From the NCBI GenBank assembly GCA_020832285.1, contig JAFIFB010000076.1, positions 1 through 64,000 of the forward strand: 64,000 bases of DNA, written 5' to 3'. Made by a program: the position numbers and the translations under genes. This document shows positions 38,569-48,150 of this stretch, one piece after another (the first letter of the stretch is position 1; every line of letters starts with the position of its first letter). This stretch comes from Balneolaceae bacterium (GTDB lineage: Bacteria > Bacteroidota > Rhodothermia > Balneolales > Balneolaceae). The notes under the pieces are model-generated. The model ran no database searches, had not been told where the DNA came from, and saw nothing but the letters and a program-made list of their open reading frames with translations.

Positions 38569-41388
38569 GTGCCGGGGTGTGTTCTTTTTTGCAAGATTCT
38601 CTTTTTTGTTTTGTTAATCCCTTCATTGGCAACAGCCCAATTCAATTCCGGTATAATTTACTTTGAAGAAGGCAGGCTTACCTACGTTTCGGATAGTGAA
38701 GGAAATCGTATTCCGGATTTTAGCCATGCTGGTTACCGTGGAGGAGGGGTTAATTTGCCCGATGTGCCTGTAAGAGAAACCATCAGCCCTGTACAGGGTG
38801 ATAATCGTGCACAGATTCAAAATGCAATTAACCGGGTTGCAAACTTAACACCAGATGAAAACGGAATTCGTGGTGCTGTGAAAATGGATCCGGGAATTTA
38901 TAATATCAACAGCAGCCTGCAAATAAATCACAGTGGAGTCGTTCTGAAAGGATCGGGAGATGGAGATGATCCTTCAGAAGATACAATCATCAGGGTTTCT
39001 CGAAATGTTAGAGATTTTGTGATTCAGGTGGGAGATGAACGAACGAGCTGGACCCGGATCAATGGTTCCGAAATTGATATTATTTCAGACTTCTTGCCAG
39101 TTGGTTCAAGAAGCTTTGAAGTTGAAGATGCATCGGGATTTTCGTCCGGAGACAGGATCATTTTATTGCACCCTGCAACGAATGCATGGATTGATGCAGT
39201 GGACGGGGGCGGTACAGAAGGCTCCCCTGCCTGGGTACCGGATCCAATGCTTGAGATTATTTACAATCGCCAGATCACTGCTATTCGTGGCAATGTAATT
39301 ACAATAGATGCCCCGATCTTCAACCACTTCGACAGAACTCTCTCACAGCCATATATCTACAAGTTTGATGATACAGACCTAGTAACTGAGTCGGGAATTG
39401 AAAATATCCGGATCGATATTCAGTCTGTAGGTGAAAGAGCTAACAATCATGCAGAGTTGGGCGTCTATTTTTATGGGGCCGCAAACAGTTGGGCAAGAAA
39501 TGTTACGGTAACTAATTTTCAGAGATCAGGTTTTAAAACACACCGTGCATTCAATATAACGATTGAAAATTCACGTGCTTTGGAGCCACATTCACCTATA
39601 ACAGGTACAAACCGTTACAATTTTAATGCTCATTTATTTTCCAACAATATATTATTCAAGAATGTACTTTCTACAAATGGACGAAGAGATTTTGTAGTAA
39701 ATGGCTCTGCCTCTGCCTCAGGAATAGTCTTTCACAACTCAAAATCAGATCGGACTTCAAACTCTTCCGAGGGGCACCGGAGATGGTCTCATGGGCTTTT
39801 GTACGATAATATTACATTTGAAAATGCCACTTACTATAATATTCTGTCGCTCTATAACAGGGGAGATTTCGGTTCTTCACAAGGCTGGGCTTCGGCCCAT
39901 TCCGTAGCCTGGAATACAGATGCTGAAGGATATCACATCTATATACAGAAACCTCCCACTGCCCAAAATTATGGAATTGGAAATAAGGCAACTGTTTCTG
40001 GCAGCGGTTTATTCGATCATCCCAGGGGATATATTGAAGGAACCGGGCGAAACCCCGATCCCGGATCATTGTACCTTGCACAACTGGAAGAGAGGCTGAA
40101 TTTTGGTGTTGCACCTGATGCACCCAGGAAACTCTCTGTATCAAATGATACCCACAATCAATTGGACCTGAAATGGAATCATGTTGCGCATGAACGGGTA
40201 GAGTTTGAAGTTGAAAGGTCACCGGTTGGTGATCAAAATTTCGAAAAAATTGCTCTTATCAGGGGAGAAACTTCTTTTATAGATAAAAGCCTGGGAGATC
40301 AAACATATCTCTACCGGGTCAGGGCAGTTGGTGAGGGAGGAAAATCCGCATATTCTTCGGCAGCAGAACAAACACCAAGATTTGATGAGAGTGCTATTTC
40401 GGGATTTAGCCTATTGGCCCCGGAAGATGGAAATATTGTTATGGTAAAACCTGATGTCGATGATGAAGTTGTTTTTTCGTGGGAAGAGGAGAGTAATCCC
40501 CTGAAAATATTTTACAGTGTGCTTATCGATCTGCCGGGAGGTAACTTTACCTCACCTGTCGAAATATTGGACGCAACGGATTCTGCCTTTGCTTCTTTTC
40601 ATTTTTCCAGAGCTGAGCAGCTTTTTGAGAGGTTTGAGGTACAATTTGGCGATACACTCGAAATTCAATGGACAGTAAATGCCAAATTTTCTTCTTTCGA
40701 AAAAAGGTCTGAAGATGTTCACCAAATGAAACTGGTTAGAGACTATCCTGATGATGTGATTTCGGATTTCAGGTTGAACCAGCCTGTGGATGATACAGAA
40801 TTAATCATAGATTCGGAGAAAGATGATGATATCCGTTTTACGTGGGATGAGACAAACAGTTTATTTGATGTTTCCTATTCACTTTTCATCGATTTGTCAG
40901 GAGCGGACTTTTCTTCCCCTGTAAAAGTGATTGAGTCACTGGAATCGGCTTCGCTATCTTTGCATTTTAGTGAAGCAACAGAGCTGTTTCGTCGGATGAA
41001 TGTGGCAGAGGGTGACACACTAAATGCTCAATGGACAGTTAAGGCAAATTCCGGCCCGTTTGAACATTGGGCTGAAGAAGTTCGGCAGATTAAGTTAGTA
41101 AGAAAACCCTCGGTTCCTGAAGGACAATCGGCCCGGCTTGATCAAAACTATCCGAACCCTTTTGACCCCGCCACAACAATACAATATTATTTATCAGAAC
41201 CCGGCCAGGTTAGAGTCGAAGTGTTTGATATTCAGGCAAACAGAGTAGCTGTACTTGAAGAAGGCCACAGAGAGACTGGATTTCATACTATTCATTTTAA
41301 CGGTTCGGGTCTTGCTGGTGGTGTATACTTATACCGTTTGACTGTCGGTAATTTTTCTGAAACGAGAAAAATGATATTGATCCGATGA
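38569..41388 (+). CDS. T9SS-exported right-handed beta-helix protein (lyase-like)
   Basis: About 939 aa from a likely GTG start at 38569, giving a signal peptide that ends SLATAQ. The frame is open back to 38311, but that part overlaps a dispersed repeat. Mature order: GRLTYVSDSEGNRIPDFSHAGYRGGG start, a right-handed beta-helix (about 40-470) like pectate-lyase superfamily enzymes, an FN3 domain (APRKLSVSND...YRVRAVGEGGKSAYSS), two SusE-like Ig repeats beginning ISGFSLL and ISDFRLN, and a type A T9SS tail (LDQNYPNPFDPATTIQYYL...RKMILIR). It is a predicted surface carbohydrate-active protein. Substrate unknown. It is a paralogue of 42267-44783. Confidence 0.85.
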   Translation: MPGCVLFCKILFFVLLIPSLATAQFNSGIIYFEEGRLTYVSDSEGNRIPDFSHAGYRGGGVNLPDVPVRETISPVQGDNRAQIQNAINRVANLTPDENGIRGAVKMDPGIYNINSSLQINHSGVVLKGSGDGDDPSEDTIIRVSRNVRDFVIQVGDERTSWTRINGSEIDIISDFLPVGSRSFEVEDASGFSSGDRIILLHPATNAWIDAVDGGGTEGSPAWVPDPMLEIIYNRQITAIRGNVITIDAPIFNHFDRTLSQPYIYKFDDTDLVTESGIENIRIDIQSVGERANNHAELGVYFYGAANSWARNVTVTNFQRSGFKTHRAFNITIENSRALEPHSPITGTNRYNFNAHLFSNNILFKNVLSTNGRRDFVVNGSASASGIVFHNSKSDRTSNSSEGHRRWSHGLLYDNITFENATYYNILSLYNRGDFGSSQGWASAHSVAWNTDAEGYHIYIQKPPTAQNYGIGNKATVSGSGLFDHPRGYIEGTGRNPDPGSLYLAQLEERLNFGVAPDAPRKLSVSNDTHNQLDLKWNHVAHERVEFEVERSPVGDQNFEKIALIRGETSFIDKSLGDQTYLYRVRAVGEGGKSAYSSAAEQTPRFDESAISGFSLLAPEDGNIVMVKPDVDDEVVFSWEEESNPLKIFYSVLIDLPGGNFTSPVEILDATDSAFASFHFSRAEQLFERFEVQFGDTLEIQWTVNAKFSSFEKRSEDVHQMKLVRDYPDDVISDFRLNQPVDDTELIIDSEKDDDIRFTWDETNSLFDVSYSLFIDLSGADFSSPVKVIESLESASLSLHFSEATELFRRMNVAEGDTLNAQWTVKANSGPFEHWAEEVRQIKLVRKPSVPEGQSARLDQNYPNPFDPATTIQYYLSEPGQVRVEVFDIQANRVAVLEEGHRETGFHTIHFNGSGLAGGVYLYRLTVGNFSETRKMILIR

Positions 41389-41460
41389 TTTTTTGTATTC
41401 ATTCTGAAAATGCTGAACCTGTAATTATTTTATCCGCTAGCCCGTAATTTTCCCCAAAAA

Positions 41461-41595
41461 GCCTGCTCTTGGAAGTTTTCCTGGTTCTCGAAGTTTTAAC
41501 GTAGTAGGGCGGGCAACACTATTTCAGAAGTTACAGGATATGAGCTTCTAACGGTAAGCATGTGAATGTATCCAGTGCTGGTGATATTCTGGTTC
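41461..41595 (+). repeat. Dispersed repeat (AAGTTTTAACGTAG type), copy 1
   Basis: GCCTGCTCTT..AAGTTTTAACGTAG followed by GGCAACAC, TTACAGGATATGAGC and a GGTTCC tail matches 50250-50405 in the same orientation. It forms partial hairpins (GCCTGC..GGGCGGGC). It lies in an 878-nt gene-free gap (41389-42266). Confidence 0.6.
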
Positions 41596-41671
41596 CAATC
41601 CACCATTGCAAAATAATCGAGATCTCTTTACTTCACCACACTCAGTCTCGTAGAGACGACCGAATGTAGCG

Positions 41672-41870
41672 AGACTGTCCAAGAAGACAAAATTATCTAA
41701 AACTTGCCTAAATTATTTAGGTATTAACAAGTTCCGAGCTTTTCTGACCCACCCCCGTCCCCTCCCTCCAGCGAAAAACACGCCGAAAGGAGGGGTGCTC
41801 CTTTTCAATACCTTGGGAAACTTAAAAAATTTAGGTTCTAAGATCTTGAAACTCACTTCTTAGACAGCCT
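41672..41870 (+). mobile_element. Nested ~195-bp repeat element, copy 1
   Basis: The ends ACTGTCCAA...TTAGACAGC are imperfect inverses. The body has CCTAAAT-t-ATTTAGG, GACCCACCCCCGTCCCCTCC, a GGAGGGG partner and an AGATCTTGAAACTCA tail. It is about nine-tenths identical by eye to 53306-53500. A more distant copy lies near 63640-63810. Confidence 0.7.
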
Positions 41871-42070
41871 AGTTTTTGTTGTGCGTCAAACCATGCAAGT
41901 CCCGTTACGGGACGACACGGCAAACTCAAAAATCAGCCAATCTCAAATACTCTATCATTATTCTGCTCTGGCACCAGTTGGAAAATGACCTGAATGGAAT
42001 AACGGGTAAAATACCAGAACAACGCAGGCATGTGCTAATGTTTGGGTTTGTAGCGCATCTTTTATTTTAT

Positions 42071-42173
42071 CTACCCATATTCAGTCCAGGGATAAATTTA
42101 GCAGCAAAATTTGTCGAGATGTTATGTTATTTGAACTTGGGTTTAGTGTCCCTTAGTGACAAAATATGGGTAG
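42071..42173. mobile_element. 103-bp element with perfect 11-bp TIRs
   Basis: CTACCCATATT at 42071-42081 and its exact inverse AATATGGGTAG at 42163-42173 bracket the word AAATTTAGCAGCAAAATTTG. A partial reverse-orientation copy is at 50123-50206. A 111-codon frame across it looks like repeat noise, not a gene. Confidence 0.6.
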
Positions 42174-42266
42174 TATTTTTTTTAAGAAAATTGTGGGCTA
42201 AATTCGAATAGAAATTTTATTCACAGATCTCTGTGAAATTAAGAGATATCTAAAGTGGCTTTGGAG

Positions 42267-44783
42267 ATGAGAAAGATTGCTTTCTGTGTTGCCGTTAACA
42301 TTGCAAGTAAGTGTCATTTTGTATGTGCAGTAATGATGCTGAACCTACTGATTCCGGTACTGTTTGTATCGCCCGGATTCGCTCAAATTGAGTCAAAAAT
42401 CATTTATGTTGAAAATAATCGCCTCACGTATATCTCGGACAGTGAGGGAAACCGGATTCCTGACTTTAGCCATGCGGGATATCGTGGCGGTGGTGTTCCA
42501 TATCCGGAAGTGCCGGTAAAAGAAATTTTGGACCCTGTTTCCGGAAACAATGCGGCTCAGATTCAGCAGGCACTTAACAGGGTGGGCAATTTGCCGTTGG
42601 ATGAAAATGGAATTCGCGGTGCAGTAAAACTTAATCCCGGTATTTATACTATTTCACAGCCGGTTTTTATTCGGCGCAGCGGAGTGGTTTTGAGGGGCTC
42701 CGGGGATGGTGCAGAACCATCAGAAAGCACAGTTTTTAGGGTAACACAAAATGTTAGAGATGCCGTCATTCAGATTGGTGAGGAAAGAGTGGAATGGCAT
42801 GCTGTTCCAGCCGAACGGGTAAACATCATCTCAGAGTTTGTGCCTGTTGGGGCCAGAAGTTTTGAAGTGGAAGATGCCTCAAGGTTCATCCCGGGAGACA
42901 GGATCATTATTCGGCATCATAGTACACCGGACTGGATCCGAGCCGTGGACGGAGGCGGTACTGAAGGAGCACCGGAATGGGAGCCAGAGTACCTGGATAT
43001 TTACTATAGCCGGGAGATTATCCGGATTTCAGAAAATGTAATCACTATTGATGCACCGGTATTTAATCATTTGGACAAAAACCTTGCTCAGTCGGTCATT
43101 TTCAAGCCGAGAGGTCGCCTGCCGGTAACCGATTCAGGGATTGAAAATCTCAGAATTGAAATTCAGTCAGCACACCCAGGGGCAGATACTCATGCAAGTG
43201 ATGGGGTTTATTTTAATGGTGCAAACCATAGCTGGGCGAAAAATGTAACGGTTTTACATTTTCGTCGTTCAGCCTTCAAAACCCGATATTCAGCCCATAT
43301 CACAGTTGAAAATTCGCGGGCACTTGAGCCGCATTCACCACTTACGGGGGAAAGGCGATACAATTTTAGTAGCGGGCATTATTCAAATCATATTTTATTC
43401 AAAAATGTTATTTCAACGAATGGAAGACGTGATTTTGTATCGAATGGCACCAGTGTGGCATCGGGCATTGTTTTTCACAATGCAAGATCTGTCGGGACTC
43501 TCGGTTCATCCGAAGGCCATCAAAAATGGAGCCAGGGTTTGTTGTATGATAAAGTCGTATTTGAGAATCCTTCTCACTACAACGTACTCTCTCTTCATAA
43601 TCGCGGGAATTTGGGTTCATCCCATGGCTGGGGAGCAGTGCATTCTGTAGCATGGAATGTAGATGCCGAAGATCACTACATTTTTATTCAAAAACCACCC
43701 ACTGCACAGAACTATGGAATCGGTAACAGGGGTAATGTTTCCGGTGATGGACTTTTTAATCATCTGGCTGGATACATTGAAGGTACCGGCATCGAGCCCA
43801 TTCCGGCGTCACTCTACCAGGCACAGCTTGAAGAGCGGCTGAACTATGGTGTTTCACCTGACGCACCGGCAAAACTTTCCGTTTCAAATGAAAAATTTAA
43901 CAAACTGACGTTGAGTTGGCTGCACGCATCCACAGAACCGGTAGAGTTTTTTATTGAGCGTTCCTCAGACGAAGGAGAAAACTTCGATGTCATTTCAGTG
44001 GTTCCCGGTGATGAAAGGTCATTCGATGACCATGATGTTTCAGATAAAAGCTACAGATATCGTGTAAGAGCAGCGGGAAGTGAAGGAAAATCAGCTTATT
44101 CCAATCCCGCTTCAGCCAGTCCAAAGTTCAACAATGATGCTATTTCGGATTTCAGACTTCAGCTGCCAATAGACAGGGCTGTTTTTTTGATAGATGGTGA
44201 ACCGGATGATTATATAAATTTTATGTGGCACGAAGCAGAAAGCTCATTGGATATTACCTACTCCTTGCGATTTGATGTAGAAAACGGTGATTTCTCTTCA
44301 GCTGTGGCTGTTTTCGATTCGTTATCGACAACCACAAAGCCGATGCCTTATTACGAAATTGACCGGATGTTTGAAAATACAGGAACCGAAGTTGGTGATA
44401 CACTCAGAGCTGTATGGTATGTGACAGCCAAAGGCCTTTCATTTGAAAAAAAGGCAGAACTGGTAAATGAAATTGAGTTAATCAGGGGAAAAAAGTTGGC
44501 AATGTTTGAGATGGAAGATGAATATGTCCAGCTCGATCAAAATTATCCCAACCCTTTTAACCCGGAAACCACAATCCGGTATCATTTGAGTGAGCCGGGT
44601 GAAGTAACGATTGAAGTTTTTGATCTTCGGGGGGTACGTGTGGCCAAATATGAAGAAGGAATGAGAAACCAGGGAACGCATATACTTCTGTTCAACGCAG
44701 AAAGGCTTGCCAGTGGCCTCTATCTCTACAGGTTAACAACCGGCCAGATTGTAAGGACCCGAAAGATGATGCTGATCAAATAA
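42267..44783 (+). CDS. T9SS-exported right-handed beta-helix protein (paralogue)
   Basis: 838 aa from the ATG at 42267 (the frame opens at GTG 42255). The long signal ends FVSPGFAQ. It has the same layout as its neighbour: ADSEGNRIPDFSHAGYRGGG-like start (here ISDSEGNRIPDFSHAGYRGGG without leading residues), beta-helix with NSRALEPHSPLTG and WSQGLLYDKVVFENPSHYNVLSL, an FN3 domain (APAKLSVSNE...YRVRAAGSEGKSAYSN), then only one SusE-like repeat (ISDFRLQLP) and a type A T9SS tail (LDQNYPNPFNPETTIRYHL...RKMMLIK). Predicted secreted or surface enzyme acting on polysaccharide. Catalytic residues are not assigned. Confidence 0.86.
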   Translation: MRKIAFCVAVNIASKCHFVCAVMMLNLLIPVLFVSPGFAQIESKIIYVENNRLTYISDSEGNRIPDFSHAGYRGGGVPYPEVPVKEILDPVSGNNAAQIQQALNRVGNLPLDENGIRGAVKLNPGIYTISQPVFIRRSGVVLRGSGDGAEPSESTVFRVTQNVRDAVIQIGEERVEWHAVPAERVNIISEFVPVGARSFEVEDASRFIPGDRIIIRHHSTPDWIRAVDGGGTEGAPEWEPEYLDIYYSREIIRISENVITIDAPVFNHLDKNLAQSVIFKPRGRLPVTDSGIENLRIEIQSAHPGADTHASDGVYFNGANHSWAKNVTVLHFRRSAFKTRYSAHITVENSRALEPHSPLTGERRYNFSSGHYSNHILFKNVISTNGRRDFVSNGTSVASGIVFHNARSVGTLGSSEGHQKWSQGLLYDKVVFENPSHYNVLSLHNRGNLGSSHGWGAVHSVAWNVDAEDHYIFIQKPPTAQNYGIGNRGNVSGDGLFNHLAGYIEGTGIEPIPASLYQAQLEERLNYGVSPDAPAKLSVSNEKFNKLTLSWLHASTEPVEFFIERSSDEGENFDVISVVPGDERSFDDHDVSDKSYRYRVRAAGSEGKSAYSNPASASPKFNNDAISDFRLQLPIDRAVFLIDGEPDDYINFMWHEAESSLDITYSLRFDVENGDFSSAVAVFDSLSTTTKPMPYYEIDRMFENTGTEVGDTLRAVWYVTAKGLSFEKKAELVNEIELIRGKKLAMFEMEDEYVQLDQNYPNPFNPETTIRYHLSEPGEVTIEVFDLRGVRVAKYEEGMRNQGTHILLFNAERLASGLYLYRLTTGQIVRTRKMMLIK

Positions 44784-44813
44784 GCAGGGATTTAACCCGG
44801 ATATCTCACAGGT

Positions 44814-44855
44814 ATTGTTGTGGGTAAATTGATATAGTGGCTCATGTAGTCCCAT
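44814..44855 (+). repeat. Dispersed repeat (GTGGGTAAATTGATAT type)
   Basis: ATTGTTGTGGGTAAATTGAT followed by GGCTC.TGTAGTCCC matches the first part of the two-part element at 63574-63620 and, inverted, at about 28185-28222. Confidence 0.55.
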
Positions 44856-44960
44856 CTTCTTTTAGATTTCCTGTGAAAAGTTTTGTTGGTTTTAAACCAA
44901 CAAAAAAATGCTGCCGAATCCCGACAGGCAACCTCTGGCCCTCTTTGGAAAAACCCATCT

Positions 44961-45207
44961 CTCGAATCGAAAGCCTGCCGCTTTGGGTTTGCTCCACACC
45001 CCTACCCGTCCGGCAGCTCGGTGAATCGCACCGAAAAAAGTAGCGGATTTGGCCAATTCTGAAGTCAGACGGGTGATGCACCAAGCAGTCCTGAGCGTCA
45101 AAACACATTATCCGCAATACAAGGAGTATTACGAGAAAAAACGAGCCGAAGGAAAAGAGCACCTGTTGGTGATCAATAATATTATAAATAAATTGAATCG
45201 CCTGTAA
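44961..45207 (+). pseudogene. IS110-family transposase C-terminal remnant
   Basis: One frame reads ESKACRFGFAPHPYPSGSS then VNRTEKS, and after a frameshift near 45035 another reads KKVADLANSEVRRVMHQAV then LSVKTHYPQYKEYYEKKRAE then GKEHLLVINNIINKL. This follows the IS110 order: the YAGVAP..SGSS..RG(R)T block, then the ANK..KTLLHMAALS block, then YY.RK..EGK. and N.IRNKL. The N-terminal RuvC-like domain is absent and the frame is broken, so it is dead. It lies 216 nt upstream of the livG gene. Confidence 0.7.
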
Positions 45208-45422
45208 TGCGTTATATGGAATAACCCCGCTGAGTACAATCCCGATTATATTCAAAAAATTAACACAAATGGAAAAATCCACTTGAAATACTTGATTAAG
45301 TCATAGTATTCGATTGGGGATTGTACGGCCACCAAAACAATTTCTGCAGAACCTTTTAGTTTTAACAACCTCGAATTTTCCGGTAAAATTTATACCATTA
45401 CTAAAAAACATATTCTTCAATT

Positions 45423-46211
45423 TTGACTGAAGCATCACCTGTTCACAATCCACCCCTGCAGATCTCCGGCCTCAGCCTGTCGTTCGGCGGGGTGCAGGCG
45501 CTCGACGGGGTTTCGTTTCGTGTTGAACCGGGCACGATTCATGCCATTATCGGTCCGAATGGTGCCGGGAAAACCACTCTTCTGAACTGCATTTCAGGGC
45601 AGTACACACCAAAGGGAAAGATCCGTTATGGTGATACAGAACTGACTCGAATACGCGCCCACCGTCGTATCAAACTGGGCATTGCACGAACATTTCAGCA
45701 TATCAATGTTTTTACAGAACAGACGGTTTTGGAAAATATGATGGTCGGAGGCCATCACCGCCTAAACCGCGGCCTGATAAGCCGGTGTCTCTTTTGGGGG
45801 CGTTGGGGCTGCCGGGATGAAGAACGCGCACTTCAGCATGAAGCTTTTGAACTGCTGGAAAAGCTGGAGATGAAACAGTGGTGGAATCTGCCTGCGGGGG
45901 AACTTTCCTACGGACTTCAAAAAAAACTGGAACTGGGCCGGGCACTGATGGCGCAGCCCGGGTTATTGCTTCTGGATGAACCCATGGCCGGAATGACAGA
46001 GCATGAAAAGAAGGAGCTGTCCGGCTGGATTGCCGGCATTAACCGTGATGAAGCGATCACCATTGTGATGATTGAACACGATATGAGCGTGGTACAGTCT
46101 CTTTCGCATTTTACGGTTGTGCTCGATTTCGGCAGAAAAATCGCTGAAGGAACACCCGCAGAAGTCGTGAAAGATGAACGGGTTCGCAAAGCTTACCTGG
46201 GGGAGGATTAA
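45423..46211 (+). CDS. livG: Liv-type ABC transporter ATPase (LivG-like)
   Basis: 262 aa ABC ATPase. Walker A GPNGAGKT at 44-51, Q-loop in RTFQHINVF, signature LSYGLQKKLELG (variant of LSGGQ), Walker B LLLLDEPMAGM and a switch His in MIEHDM. The C-terminal KAYLGED end is typical of LivG. It powers import of a branched-chain or other amino acid-type ligand with LivH, LivM and LivF. The start seems to be TTG at 45423. It opens a five-gene run whose stop and start codons overlap. Confidence 0.9.
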   Translation: MTEASPVHNPPLQISGLSLSFGGVQALDGVSFRVEPGTIHAIIGPNGAGKTTLLNCISGQYTPKGKIRYGDTELTRIRAHRRIKLGIARTFQHINVFTEQTVLENMMVGGHHRLNRGLISRCLFWGRWGCRDEERALQHEAFELLEKLEMKQWWNLPAGELSYGLQKKLELGRALMAQPGLLLLDEPMAGMTEHEKKELSGWIAGINRDEAITIVMIEHDMSVVQSLSHFTVVLDFGRKIAEGTPAEVVKDERVRKAYLGED

Positions 46212-47098
46212 TGGATTATTTTTGGGGGCTATTGATCAACGGAATCCTGGTGGGTTCGATCTATTCGATGGTGGCACTGGGTTTCGTGCTGATCTACAAG
46301 GCATCAAAAGTGCTGAACTTTGCCCAGGGGGAGCTGCTGATGATCGGTGCGTATATCTGTCTGGAACTGGTTTATCAGCTTCAGATTGGTGTTCCCGGTG
46401 CATTTCTGCTCACCCTTGTATTGATGTCGGTAATGGCCATACTGATCGAACGGCTGGTGCTGAGGCGGATGATGAATGCACCCGTCATGAGTGTAGTGAT
46501 GGTAACAATCGGGATCGGAATCATTCTTCGTTCCATCGTTTTATTGGTTTGGGGGCCGATCACTCTGCATTTTCCAGCCTGGATTCGCGATGTACCTGTA
46601 GACCTGGGCTTCGTAAGGGTAAGCGTTATTTACATCTATAGCTTCGTAACCTGCCTGATCTTTATGGCGGGTTTCGGGCTGTTTTTCCGGTACACACGAA
46701 CCGGCCTTGTCATGCGTGCGGCGGCCAGCTCTCAGGTGGCGGCAAGAAGTGTGGGAGTGCCTCTGCACCGGGTGTTTGCCCTGGCCTGGGTGGTGGCGGC
46801 TATCGTATCGGCAGCCGGAGGGGTGATTACCGGCAATATTGCAGGACTGACTCCTGAACTGAGCGCTTATGGTGTGCGTGTCTTTCCCGCCGTGATCCTG
46901 GGAGGGCTGGACAGTATCGTCGGCACAACGATCGCCGGGGTGATCATCGGGGTGATCGAAGAACTCGGGGGCGGCTACCTGCGCGACTGGACCGGACTGA
47001 GCGGACTCGGTACAGTGGCGCCATTCATTGTTTTGATAATCATTTTATGGATCCGCCCGCAGGGACTGATGGGAACCAAAGAGGTGGAGCGGCTATGA
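46211..47098 (+). CDS. livH: Liv-type ABC transporter permease (LivH-like)
   Basis: 295 aa permease with about eight hydrophobic helices. Family landmarks: NGILVGSIYSMVALGFVLIYKASKVLNFAQGEL at the N-terminus and AGLTPELSAYGVRVFPAVILGGLDSIVGTTIAG with the EAA-like loop near the C-terminus. The ATG shares one base with the livG stop, so translation is coupled. Base composition is visibly richer in G+C than the flanks (the 60 bases at 46801-46860 hold 32). Confidence 0.92.
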   Translation: MDYFWGLLINGILVGSIYSMVALGFVLIYKASKVLNFAQGELLMIGAYICLELVYQLQIGVPGAFLLTLVLMSVMAILIERLVLRRMMNAPVMSVVMVTIGIGIILRSIVLLVWGPITLHFPAWIRDVPVDLGFVRVSVIYIYSFVTCLIFMAGFGLFFRYTRTGLVMRAAASSQVAARSVGVPLHRVFALAWVVAAIVSAAGGVITGNIAGLTPELSAYGVRVFPAVILGGLDSIVGTTIAGVIIGVIEELGGGYLRDWTGLSGLGTVAPFIVLIIILWIRPQGLMGTKEVERL

Positions 47099-48150
47099 AA
47101 CAATCCGCAGAAAAACATCATCCCATGCCAAATGGCCTGCCGTTGCTGGAAACGCAGTTTGAGCGATACGGTGCGGCAGCGATCATTTTGGTGCTGGTGG
47201 TTGGTTCCCAGTTTTTGTCAGGCTACTATGTCTCGCTGCTGACCACGATCACCATCTTTTCACTGGCGGCAATGGGGCTAAACCTGCTTTCAGGGAATGC
47301 CGGGCTGATCTCCATCGCACATGCGGCTTTTATGGGAGTGGGGGCATTCACCGCAGCCTGGTTTGTGATCGATATGGGATTACCGCTGCTGCTCGCCCTT
47401 CTGTTGGCAGGATTCGTTACGGCCGTTGTTGGCCTGCTCTTCGGGCTGCCCTCTCTGAGGCTGAGCGGAGTTTACCTGATCCTGGCCACCTTTGCGGCGC
47501 AAGTCATTCTCTACTGGTTTTTTGAACAGGCTCTGTGGCTGACCAAAAGTCCGGATGGCCGACCGGTGGGCATCGCTTCCATCGCCGGTTTTCATTTTGA
47601 TGATTCGGCTCATTACTTTCTGCTTGTGCTGGCTTTTACCGTAGCCGGCGGGGTTGTTTATCTGAACCTGCTGCGCTCAGGCCTTGGCCGTTCGATGGAG
47701 GCGATCAGGGACCGGCCGGTAGTCGCACAGCTAATGGGCATGAATCTGCAGAAAACCAAACTGGTAGCCTTTGCGACAGGCCATTTTTATGCAGGCCTTG
47801 CAGGAGCACTCTATGGATGGCATCTTCAGTTTGTGGCCACCGAGGCATTTAACCTGATGCGGTCTATAGAAATGCTGGTACTTATCATTATCGGCGGACT
47901 GGGTTCGCTGGCGGGAGCCGTTTTAGGAGCGATTTTCATCGTTTTGGTTCCTGAGTTTCTCGATATGGCCGGCAACCGTCTCCTGGATGATGTCTCGGTG
48001 ATCGCACCGCTGCGGCTGGGAATCTTCGGTCTGCTGGTTGTACTATTTCTGCTTTACGAACCTCGCGGGCTTGCCCGTTCCTGGCGAAAAACTGTTCATT
48101 TATTTAATAATCAGATCTTCAAAAATCAAACCAAACAGAACCGCTCATGA
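47095..48150 (+). CDS. livM: Liv-type ABC transporter permease (LivM-like)
   Basis: 351 aa from the ATG at 47095, which overlaps the livH stop as ATGA. About nine helices with the LivM signatures AAMGLNLLSGNAGLISIAHAAFMGVGAF and IIGGLGSLAGAVLGAIFIVLVPEFL, and the terminal FLLYEPRGLARSW. The frame opens earlier (47047), but that part lies inside livH. It forms the second half of the membrane pore. The substrate is set by the binding protein encoded next. Confidence 0.92.
   Translation: MKQSAEKHHPMPNGLPLLETQFERYGAAAIILVLVVGSQFLSGYYVSLLTTITIFSLAAMGLNLLSGNAGLISIAHAAFMGVGAFTAAWFVIDMGLPLLLALLLAGFVTAVVGLLFGLPSLRLSGVYLILATFAAQVILYWFFEQALWLTKSPDGRPVGIASIAGFHFDDSAHYFLLVLAFTVAGGVVYLNLLRSGLGRSMEAIRDRPVVAQLMGMNLQKTKLVAFATGHFYAGLAGALYGWHLQFVATEAFNLMRSIEMLVLIIIGGLGSLAGAVLGAIFIVLVPEFLDMAGNRLLDDVSVIAPLRLGIFGLLVVLFLLYEPRGLARSWRKTVHLFNNQIFKNQTKQNRS

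Noticed and set aside
41461-42173. CRISPR-like array in the repeat-rich gap
   Set aside because: Repeats are different families, unevenly spaced and not separated by uniform spacers. No cas genes are near.
41876-42211. 111-codon frame
   Set aside because: It runs through a repeat with 11-bp inverted ends that recurs inverted at 50123. It shows no protein-like features.
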